DNA from: Norana najaformis
Lineage: Eukaryota > Annelida > Clitellata > Crassiclitellata > Hormogastridae
DNA length: 64,000 nt
Direction: 5' to 3'
Assembly (NCBI GenBank): GCA_964023275.1
Contig: OZ029914.1
Span: 48,252,530-48,316,529 of the forward strand
A program made the position numbers and the translations under genes. Below the pieces are notes generated by a model. It worked only from the letters and a program-made list of their open reading frames with translations, was not told the DNA's origin and did not search any database. Below, piece after piece: positions 11,615 through 23,600 of this stretch. Positions within the stretch are counted from its first letter, which is position 1. Every line of letters starts with the position of its first letter.

Positions 11615-14600
11615 GTTAGTACGCTTTGCAATGGTAATTAATTACGATCAGAGCTTTACATTTTATTTTGAATCACTCTGACTGCGATCATGACCACCAT
11701 AGTCTTACAACTGTTTCTCATTGTGTTCCAAATATTTTGCATTCTAAAAATTTACTTTTTTGTTCCTTGTCTATAAAAATACAATCATAATTTTTTATAC
11801 ATAGGTATTTACGTATTTACGTACATACGCATACACGTACAAGCATGTGTACATTGATGCGTGTATGCATACACATATACATGCATAATGCATACACATA
11901 TGCATACATGAAAAAGTCACAGTAGCCGTGAAATGCCTTCAGCTGCCTACCTTTCACTCATCCAATTTGTATGTATGTTTCAGAAAAAGCAACACAGAGC
12001 TAGTCATTTTCTTAGTCATTTTCAGTGAATTTATTCGGAAATCTGTTTATATATAGACCATAAATATAAATTAGCAGTAAAACAATCAACTATCCAATTG
12101 AAGTTTTACAAAATGAGCTGTATAAATGTTCATATGCATATATACACTTGTTTTTTTAGCTTATGCGTCTTAGAAGGATTAAATGTTGTAATTAAATTAT
12201 TTTTCCTGGCGTTATAATTATGCATCGGACCATAATTTTATTTAGCGCTTTCAGGAACATGTAAAAGCCAAAATCAAACTGTTATTCCTCCTGATTTGTT
12301 CAGCTCTTCAGATGTTTCTTGTGCTTGTGATAGACTGCAATTTGCCTCAGCTGATATATCAAAAAACTCTGAACTTAAGATTTATTTTTTAACACAGTAA
12401 TAACCACACAGGGTAACATAACTACGAAGGATGTTATCTTTGAAGCTCTTACTGAAGTTTTGGCTAGTTTGCTTAGCCCGAACGTGTATAAGTAGAAGTA
12501 CAGTGTAATTATAAGTGTATTTGTTACTTTTCTTGCACAGGTGGGTCCATCAGATCGAGATATGTGTTGATAATGGCTGTGTTAATCGTGAAGTATTCCC
12601 ACACGTTCACTGCACATTTAGCGAAACCGACAAATACAGTTTCCGTTGTGGGGAACAGAGCGAGAATGGAATGCAGTAGGAATCCGTCTGTGTTTCCGAT
12701 TAATTGGGAATTTGCTTCAACCGGTTCCAATAATTTCTCCCGCATCTACACTAGTCGACTTATATCAGCAAATCTCTCTTCGAGGTATAAGATCGACACA
12801 GACAACAACACACGATACGATATCGTTATAGATTCTGTCGATTTGTCTCATGCTGGAACATACAGATGCTCGCCTATTATCGAAGAATTTATAAAAGTGC
12901 CATGGGATTCAGCTCAACTCGTCGTTCTAGGTGAGACAGTAAAATGGTTTTTTGAAATTATCTATTTCGTGTTTCATACTTCAGCGCTGTTGATAGCTTA
13001 GAAAAGTGCGCTCTGAAATACTTTGATAAAATACGGTATTGTAAGAGCCTGTACAAGTGGACGCAAATGCATAGTGAGAGAGCTCGAAGACTTTGTAACA
13101 GTGGTCTGTTGTGGCTAACTTGAAAGTTTGCGTTGTAAATATTGTTGATAGATGCGTGCTTTTGGAAACTGTGACCATTCAAGTGCTGTTGTGATTGAAC
13201 TGTTCGTTTTAATTATCATTACGAAAATCAAAATTTTTAAATTCAGATGTCGGCAAGTCGACAGTTTGATGCCCGTTTCTTGACAACTGCGATACTTGAC
13301 AACGGTCATTAAGAACTGAAGGTAAGTAAGCGGAGCTCAGGTAACCAGAAAAGGCACCAGTGCAGGACTTCCGCACAAACGCAGAGCCCAACCAACAAAT
13401 TCATATCTCGAGTTGACAGATAACACCACGTTCAGAGTTCCAGGATCGCGTTGTATAGAGAAAGAGGAACGACAGCAGACGAAGTCCGCAGCAAACGACA
13501 GCGTCACCAGGCAGCCGTCCCTCGCAGGTGGTAGTTGCCACAGCGTCAGAATAGCTCTTGGACCAACTGGCCTGTGCAGGATAGACATACGTAACCAGCC
13601 GGGCTGTTGTTCGTAAAACCTCTCCGTGATTGATGGTCAACACCACACCACACCAGAGGTTCTCCTCGTACTTCCTTCACCATATCCAACACCACCCCTT
13701 ACGTAAACGGCCTATAGGTCTGTAGATATGAGGCTCGACACTGTCCAGCTAGGAACCTGCCCGCTTTCTGATTTTGTGAACTGGTCCAATTTTATGAAAG
13801 ACTGAGATCACATGCGACGCAGCACAGTTTAAAAAAAAACCTACGAAATCCACGGCAGAATCGACAAAACAATCTCAAAACGCAGATAGTTACAATAGAA
13901 GTGCTAACATTCAAGAACTATCGAGTAAATTCCGCATAGGACAAAAAATCAATCTGGGTGGCGGCTTGATGCTGTTGATACGACGCTGGCAAGCACAGCT
14001 AAGCAACGACAAGCCCGATTAGTGCATGAAAGGGTGACCGTCCAGTGAATGCTGGGCCACAGCGGCCACTGCAACCCTCCTTTATTTCGGGTGTCCTGCT
14101 GTTGACTTGCTGTGGTCATGTTTTGCTCTTCAATCGAGAGATACTTCATAAGCTGGAACCAAACTTCCTACGTTCTTACGAGTTTCTGCATAGTGGCGTA
14201 TAAAGGAGTGAACCATCTATATATACCTTTCTCACATTAAAATTGTAAATATTGCGCCGGCATACTTATAAAAGGAAATTGGTCTCCATTCTCTTGTTTG
14301 ATTTGTCTCAGACCCCTCCGCTTACAGCAGCAAGGATGCTAAGTATATATGTAGTAATGAGTTCTTGGAACAGCACTCTTTTTATTTACAAACACTTAGA
14401 ATACAAGAGTTAATGAAAATAGGTTTTGAACTTTGTTGATTCAGAATGAAAGAACATATCGTCCTTATTGTTGATCTGAATATGTATCTCGAAACAACTT
14501 TAATATAATTTAAGGTCTAAACATTTGCAGCCTCTCATCCTGTTTGCAATACGAATGCAAGCGCTTTGAACGCTAGCTTCGTGGAAGGTGATTACATTCG

Positions 14601-17600
14601 AATGTGGTGCACAGTCAACTACAGTGAAAACTGGATTCCAGTCATGGAGTGGACCAAGAGTAACGGAGAAACCGTTGATGCCAATATCTTCCATAATAAT
14701 ACATCGACCACAGTAGCATCGTCGCTGATAACACAATTAAATTCAAATGACAATGGAGTTACATTCTCATGCAAGACGACCATCAATCCAACGATCACGT
14801 TTAATAGCACCACGAAGCCAGGCGAAGCTGTTGCAAATAACATTCCTATGTACCAGAACTTGTGGAATTTCAAGTCTAATGTGCTATGTGAGTAATAAAA
14901 TAGCATATATATACAATAAACAAATAACCTTTTTATGGTATGCGATGATTGCGCTTTGTAAGGTAAATACCTTGAAAATATCTGCACTATTGAGCATTTG
15001 TCAAAATTAGAGTCATAAGTTTATGCCAGTTATAAAACTCCTTGAACGTTCTTTTTAAGTTTTAATGCAGTATGTCCAGAAAATCTATTATTGGTCAATG
15101 TGTTACATTATTTTGTGTCACCAAATAAGCCACATAATGTTTCTTGATTCCGAGTTTTGTTACCTTTTGGATTGTAGGACAAATATACGTGTTTCATTAA
15201 TTATGAGCAACATGATAGAAGATTTCCATTATTTCTATGCTTGTAATATTTATGTCTCTTATAAACAAGCACTGCATTCGATCATTGGCTATATTGACTG
15301 TTGCTGAGCCCCACACCAGAACAGCGTTGGGCTCTTGGTCGTTCTCGGTGGCTGATTCAAAGCTTAGAAAGTCGCTCCTCGTTTTCTTAAAGTCATTTAA
15401 GTCTCAACTTACTAGCCCACCCTTGCCTGGGTTCTGGTTTCTCTGACCCGTCAAATTTCGACCGGCTTTTGGTTGACGATTACCTTATATAGACTATCGA
15501 CTGATGCCCTGTGCATTATAATAACGGCTGTCTATAGGGCCTTAGCTTAGGTTATGTTAAAACTATTTTCTGTTATTGAAGCGAAATATGCTTATGCTTG
15601 CAATATTTTATATTAGGTTTTATTTTATTATCCTTGTTCTAGCATTTACATTTCGTGTCAGGTAGTTCAACCAATGTTAACACGTGCGTACATGTAACAT
15701 ATCTTTCACTGGACAACAAATTTTTACAAAAGTCATGTTACTGAAATGAAATTAGTCAGTTCTTATCAATTTGTATGTGCTGAACACGAATATGACAGTG
15801 AAAATGCCGAATTGGCTCTAGTTTTTTTGTAATCTGAAATGAAGTAATTTTATATTGCACAATGCATGCCAATAGTGATACACTTACAGTTAATATTTGT
15901 AAAAACCAGGTCATAGACTAGTTCTCAGATTTTTTTGCCTGTCTCTTGTACAGCTGTTCGGGAGCATCTCTGCGGAGTGTCCAGCAGTAGTCAGCCAACA
16001 TTGTAGTGGACCATTTTCCCTGGTACCTTTGCTCCATTGTTGCGATATCTTGATGAAAACGTTCGCCATGTTCGTCACTAACCATACCACAGTTGTCAGG
16101 GAAGAAATCCAGATGGGAATGAAGGAAATGCATCTTCAGAGACATATTGCAGCGAAATTTCTGGTACTGTTTGAGCATGTCTTCTACTAGTTCCTTGTAG
16201 TTTTCTGCCCTAACATTCCCCAGAAAGTCTGTAGACACTAGACGAAAAGCATTCCATGCTTGTTTCGCATCACCCTCCAGCAAGTAGTTGAAGCGGTCAT
16301 CTTTGAAGAGTTCTCTAATCTGAGGACCCACAAAAACTCCCTCTTTAATCTTTGCTTCGCTGAGTCGAGGGAATTTTTCATGCAGGTATCGGAAAGCTGG
16401 CGAAGTGCGGTCCATGGCTTTCACGAAGTTCTTCACCAAACCTAGTTTGATGTGAAGGGGTGGTAGTAGGATTTTGTGAGCCTCGACCAGAGCTGGGTGC
16501 TGGATATTCTTCTGTCCAACTGCCATGTTTTGTCAGGGCGTCCATTCCTTCCGCACGTAGTGCAACTCTCTTGCTCGGCTATCCCACTCACACAAGAAAC
16601 ACATATATTTTGTATATCCTTGCTGCAGTCCCATTAAAATGGCAACTACCTTCAAATCACCACACAGGTGCCATTTGTACCTGTTATAGTCAATGGAATG
16701 CAGTAGCTGTTTTAGGTTATCGTATGTCTCTTTCATGTGGACAGCATGCGCTAATGGAATAGATGGAAGACGGTTTCCATTGTGCAAAAGCACAGCCTTA
16801 AGACTCAGTGTTGAAGAGTCTACAAAGAGTCTCCATTCTTGTGGGTCATGAGTGATCTGTAAGGCATTCATGAGGTCGTCAATATTGGAACAGAATACCA
16901 GATTACCTTCCTTCATAAAGAAAGGTTCCAACTGCTGATGGCGCTTTCTATATGTAGTAATTGTGACATCTTCTTCTAGAAGATTCCATTGTTGGAGTCT
17001 TGATCCTAGCAATTCTGCCTTGTTTTTGGATAAGTTCAAATCACGAACAAGGTCATTTAGTTCTTCCTGTGTTATTCTGTGTGGGGTTGATGATGCACCA
17101 CAGTGAAAATCGGGACACTGCACGCTGACGGACCAGGAGAAGAACATGTCGGCTCACCCTTGTCCTCATCAGATGAATCAAGGAAAATATATTCTGCTGG
17201 AGGTTCTGGAATAGGAAGTCCATCACCATGTGGAACTGGTCTCAATGCTGACGGAATGTTTGGGTAGACTATTGTCGACTTCTTTTGCTTCGTTATTCCA
17301 CCAGAAAGAGGAGGAACCAAGCAGAAGTAACAGTCATCTACGTGGTTGCTTTGCTCTCTCCACACCATGGGAACTGCAAACGGCATTGATGGTCTTTTGC
17401 CATTCAACCACTGTGAAAGCTGTGTTGTACATGTAGCACAGCATATATGCGGGGCCCATGGCTTGTCTTGGTCACCAACCTTGCATTTGAAGTAAGCATG
17501 ATATGCCTTCTTGACTTGATAAGTGATACTTTTCTTCTGGTTGGCAAATGTCACTTCCCCACAAATGTAACAAAAGTTGTCCACAGTATTTACGCACTTC

Positions 17601-20600
17601 CGAGGCATTACTGTTCTGTATTGTATCTAAATGGATAAAGTAATAATAGTTTTATAAAACAGCAACTTAAACTGTCTCGCACAAAGTCTGTAATATTGTA
17701 AATGCTCAACCGTTCCGACTCGCTTTATATAGTACACTGCTGACGTCATCTTACGTCAGCAGCCGACTGGCTGTAGTTTTACATTGCATCAGAAAATGAC
17801 GTAATCAACTGTGCATGATGTGTCCATGATGGGATTATGCAATGAGGTGGAATATTACATCATTCTAGACTTATTTAGGATATTGTCGCAGTCCTACTGC
17901 ATAAATTTACATGGTGAAACATAAAAAATGAACTATATGAAATATTTTCAAAACGAGAGCCAATAAAAAATTTTTATGGTTATATTCGTGTTCAGCACAC
18001 CAAGATGCTACACATTAGGGCCTTTTCCAGTCAGTAACGATTTCTATGTTGACCAGTGAAATCTGAGGGACAACTGTCGTACGTGAAACTTAGCTCTGTT
18101 TAACTTCTGCAAGAGCCACAATCTATAATTTTTCATGTCTATATGATAGCGTGGCATGACATTTGATTTTGCCTGTGTCAGAACTGTAAAAATCGTTCCT
18201 TCTGTTTTTCATGGCGATCAGAGTTTTTTTGGTTCTAACAAAGTCAATGACCTTGTCATAAACTCAGCACTGTCCTGCTATTAGTATGTATCTTTAGTCC
18301 CATAATTATTTCCTTTTCTAACTGTAGTTGTCTAAAAAAACCTAAATACTTTTCTAATCAGATGTACTAAGAAATCTTACCATAATACCCATGAAAAATA
18401 CTTGTCTTTGTTGGCGATCATCTAACGTGTTGGGCCAATGGTATTGGTATACGTTTTAGTCGTGTAATCAATTATTTGCTTTTCTAGCTGCAATTATATC
18501 TAAGACTCTGAATACTTTTCTAATCAGATGTACTAAGAAATCTTACGATAATACCCATGAAAAATACCTATGTGGTTGGCGATAGTATAACGTGTTGGGC
18601 CAATGGTAATCCCACTCCAACCTACGAATGGATGGCGATTGAAACAAACAAAATCATTCCTGGATCCGTTCTAACCATCGCCGACTACATGGGATCAGAT
18701 CAGAATCACAGCTTCAGTTGCACAGCACACAACATTGTGGCTGGTCTTCGAAGACATATTGCTCAAACGGTCACATTCACAGTAACTGGTAAATACATTG
18801 CAGTATCTCCAAAGGGAAGCATTTATTACTACTGAACCTAAAAATAAAATGTAATACAATAATACGAAGCTGCTTTAATCTGCCTTCCTGATGTACCCAG
18901 TGGTAAAGCGAAGATTTAATAGTTATCTAGACCAGCTGTGATGTCTTGCAGAATCTATGCTAAGCACATGACATGAGCTTATGTTTGAGTATTTGCGTTC
19001 AATTTGAAGGAGTTGTTCAGAGATACCGTGTTTACTTGAAACCTACGGAGTGATAGAGAGGCTTGAGGTAAATAATATGGGATGGACGGCGGATGTGGTG
19101 CAGGGAACTGATTATAATTGACGAAATTCAGACAGGATGTCATACTCCAGCTGTGAATTTATGCAGACTGAGTCGCACTTGAGGCACAGAACCTGATTGG
19201 ATTGGCGGTATTCTGTGCTCAAAATTTATGCGATTGTAAATCTAGAACAAAGGGCTTAAGATGTAGCCTACAGTCGCGAACATGATAATTATTCTCCAGG
19301 CAAATCCATAAATATTAATAAAATTGCTGGTGGCACGTTTCAGTCAATTTGTTTGGTGTTAATAATTAAATCGTGTTCGACTAATTGTCAATGCAAAAAC
19401 AGGTTCATAGATGGTTTGGTTCTAACCTAGACTTTATTCTAGCCCTCCAATATCAGTTTAAATCTGAAAAACAGTGACCGGCCGGCATTTTATAGGATTT
19501 TGTGATGGGGATAAAGTCTGTCTCAGCACAAAAGAACATGTGAATAAAAGCGCATACTCATGATCTTGCTAAATATAGTCATTTACAGCTGTTTAAAGGC
19601 GTTGCTAACTAATCTTTATTGCAAGCGAAACTCTACATTAATTAACCTTTCCATATGATAGTTTTAATTATATTTGTTTCGAATTCTTTTTCAATCAGAA
19701 TTCTGACATAAAAGACTAATTTAATCAAGCTTCCTTTGTAATATCTTTTGTATCGTGTCTACCAATGAAGACGCTTGTATGTGGTTCTCTTTTGAGACAT
19801 ATACTGCAATTTTATGAAGAGTAAATTCAAAAAAATATTTATCTGATACAACGAAAATCTTACGAACGTGTTAAATAAACTGTTACAATCTCTATGTCAA
19901 ATTACAGGGAACTCTCAAAATTCGACAAAGCAGTACATCATGATCGCATTAATAGTCGTTGGATCAGTCTGCTGTTTAGTATTAGCATTGTGTCTTTGGA
20001 GCAGTCGATGCCCTTTCGTAAAAGGTAGGCACTTTGTTTCCATAACCAGGTATTTAATTACTTAGCCTATAAAATGTTTACCTAACCTCGTGTGTTCGGT
20101 CATTTATGCTTTCTTCGGATGATGTTCGCACTTGGACGACGTTCGGACATCTCTTATTGCCAGCATCACCCTACTCGATGATACGTGGGTCCAGCTAATA
20201 TGCACTAACGCCGAACGTAATCGTATTCGTAAACCCTAGATTTCTGCAGCGCTATGCAAAAGCCAAGTCTCAGGAACCAGCTTATTTGCAGGCGCTCAGT
20301 CAAAACAAAATCGGTAGGCAGGAAGGGTTCAGTTCCAGATCAAGATCCAAGAGTCAGGCAAGCGGACAGTCGGACGGCTGTGATGGCTGGTATTTAGAAT
20401 TGGAGTGGAAAGAGAGACAAGGAGGAGAGGAAGAATCAGGGAAGAGGAATGTTTTAAATTTTAAGTGAAAGACATGCGAAGAGATTTTGGATTCTGGGTG
20501 GATTCTGCACGTGTATTAAGTAGCGAAACTCATTTAGACAATGCTGTACCTGCTGTTATATGCCGATTGCGACGGGAATATAATGGATTTGGTTTTCATA

Positions 20601-23600
20601 CGGTAAGCCTCATGAGGACATCGAATTCCTCTTCGGTCGGCGCTCAACGATTTTCTTGTACATCAAAGAACAGAGGACATGAGGTACCCTCGGATGCGTT
20701 AGGCGCATCTTTTAAATCTGGATTGATTGCTCATAGATTCGAGCGCTTTGTTCGTTTCGGTGTAATTCTGCCTCCTCGCCGCAATCTGGACTTGGGACTC
20801 TGAATACGAGTCAGTTATCAACCGTGGGTGGAATTCGTTGGCTGATCGTTATGTCTGCGTGAGAAGTTTTCTAGAAACAAGAATATCATTCTTCTCATCT
20901 TATGCAAACAAACTTGTTCTGCAACTCTACCGGCTGTTAGGCCAGTGATAGGGACTTTGGTAATGGTATTAAAGGCGAAATATAATTCCCCAGACAGATA
21001 GCGTACATACCAAAACCTAGTCTCAATTATTGCATTACATTACTGTGACTCACACAACGTTATATTGCTATTCCACAAAGGCGAAGTGTCTGGTTTTAGC
21101 TAACTTCAAGATATTACGAGAAACTTCCAAAGCCAGAAGTTGTTGTATGCATAAGTTGCAGCTTTAATTTGCGATTAATATGTTTCTGTATAATATGTAA
21201 ATTTTGTTTTCTTTCAATGGATTGCACGTGCTGGACCCGATATTCTTCGAGCAGCTCAAGGGAACTCTTGTGGTAAGGACTCACTAACTTTCCTGTAAAC
21301 GACTAAAGTTCATTAATTTTGGGAATCGGTTCGCTATTATGCCTGGGTGTTTTTCTGTGTAGATTCTTAGAGTTAACATAAGTATTAAGATGTTAACCAA
21401 ACTGTTCACACTAACCTTGTATTTTGTTTTTATTGATTCAACTTATTGTTGGTATAATGTGTATTTCTGCCTTATGAAACAGTTTTCACTATGGGTGTTT
21501 CTTCTAAAGTCGTTGCAGGATTTTATGAAGAGTTAATTAAACATAATTGACTTTACACAAATGCAGCAGAGTCATTCGAAGACCAGTCAGAAGGTCGAGT
21601 GCGCGCTGTGCAAGCGACGCAACCACTAGAAGCTGAAGGCAAGAACTGTTAAATTAATACGCGTTGATGATAGCAAAGCGATTATTTTCACCAATAGTCA
21701 GTTAATGAAGACTATCGATTTGTTCACGTCTGCATCACGTGTTAGGAATGACAACTGCAATCTGATAAAAGAGGGACTCATGATTAGCACTTCTGTGATC
21801 TTTAACGAAAGCCAGAATAAAGCCACTGATATAGTCAATTAGAATATTTGATCCCTGTTTGGCTAAGCTCTATGACTGCAAAGGCGATTTGAAACAAGTT
21901 GTTTGTCTGCCCTATTTTGGTCAGTGACAGATATAAATATTGATTTATTTGTTGATGGTTAACGAATTAATAATAACTATGAGCCAAACTGTCATAACAG
22001 GAATACAAATGGCATAATAGATTTTTCCAAGGAAACACTAGGCTTATTATTTTCATTTTATCGGATATTTTCAGGCTACAGTTTGCAACAAAGACATCCA
22101 TTTCCAGTTTACGCAGAAGTTCGAAGAAAGGTACATAGTAAGTATAATCCTAAATTAGCCTAGTTATCAAAAGAAAATTATTTTGTGGTAACAAGTTATC
22201 TTTAGTTTTTGTTAAAACGAACGCAAACTTACAATATAGCTCTACATTTCATACTCTAACCATTTGTGTTATATTGTTGTATCATTCTCATCGATGCTTG
22301 GTAAAATTTTGAGGAATTTTGCATATTGTCTAGGTAGGCCGATGTCTCCTTGCATAAAGGGTTAGACAAACCAACCAAAATGAACACACTAACATTGAAA
22401 TCTTTAAGATCACATTTGGGGCCATAATCTCACTCGATAATCTGCCCCTAGAGTCCCCTATGCCGACGCCAGTTTGTGTGCAATTGTTACAAAATGAGCA
22501 AATACTGAACATATTCTGTTACTAGCATCTGTCGCCGATGGCTCCGATTGTCGACTAGTTCAGCCAATGAATCTGGGTTATGATGTTGTAAAACAAGAAA
22601 CAAGCGGTTGGTTTTACTTTTACATTTCTAGTCAGGAATGACATCTTCAGCCAAACATGAATTTCATTATCTGCTCAACAATCACCCAAACACAATGCCA
22701 GAAGCTGATCCACTCTCTCTCTTTCTCTGTCTTTAAGTCTCTCTGTCAATCTATCTCTCTCTTGCTTCTTTCTTTCAGTCTCTCTGTCTCTGTCTGTCTG
22801 TTTCTAGATGAAATAGATTGCGACGTATGACAGGTTCTTAAAACACGTCATTCAAATACCCAAATGCATACATAGGTCTTGTTTTGTTTCCAAGGCGAAG
22901 AACCGTGTTTAGTTCACGAAGGGGCAGTTGGCTATCTACCAAAACAACAAGATTTATCAGTCTACACGGAAGTTGTGAAAAATCGTACAGGTTAATGATG
23001 GAGTCGAGTCTAGGTCGTTTGCAATTTAGCATAAGGTAGCATCATTTCCAGCAGCTTTCTACGGAGTTGCCCATCTGAATATTAAATGTATTCGCGCTGG
23101 ATACTGTTTTATTTACAACTACACTCGAATTCAGAACCATCAGTTATTCATAACCTGTTCCTCCCATTAGCTTGCTTCCTTGATTTTATTGGTTCTCCGG
23201 CCGTATCTTGGCATTTGACCAAGCGCTATTAAGAACTCTTCTTGACTTAGTTAAATGTAGACATATTGTCATGAGCTGAATAATAAATATCTCAGCTGAT
23301 GTTCGTCATTTCATACATCTTGCCAAACACATCGGGTTGCACCGTTACACATATATTTTGTCTGGAATTTGCTGCCTACAGGGTCAAAGAATTTGGAAGA
23401 GCCCCGCCAAACTGCTAAAGCCCCTGCGACAGAATATCATTCGCCAAAAAAGGTGCCATTTTCTACTTGGATTACTTCCCAATTTGTTTAGTCGTTTTCT
23501 TATTTGCCTAATGTTAACAGCAAAAATACACGTTAGTGATCAATCCCTCCTTGTGCAGGGCTAGGTCCCAAAGTCTTGACCACTACTTTTCTTCATACAA

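Noticed and set aside
20465..20803. 112-codon plus-strand frame in IgR2 intron 5
   Set aside because: Its start overlaps an antisense LINE tail, no domain is recognisable, and nothing comparable occurs in paralogues.
20025..21566. CRISPR arrays, operons or bacterial-type genes anywhere in the window
   Set aside because: No regularly spaced direct repeats with unique spacers, and no long uninterrupted coding frames. All supported genes are intron-split. The coordinates given are just one example intron that was scanned.
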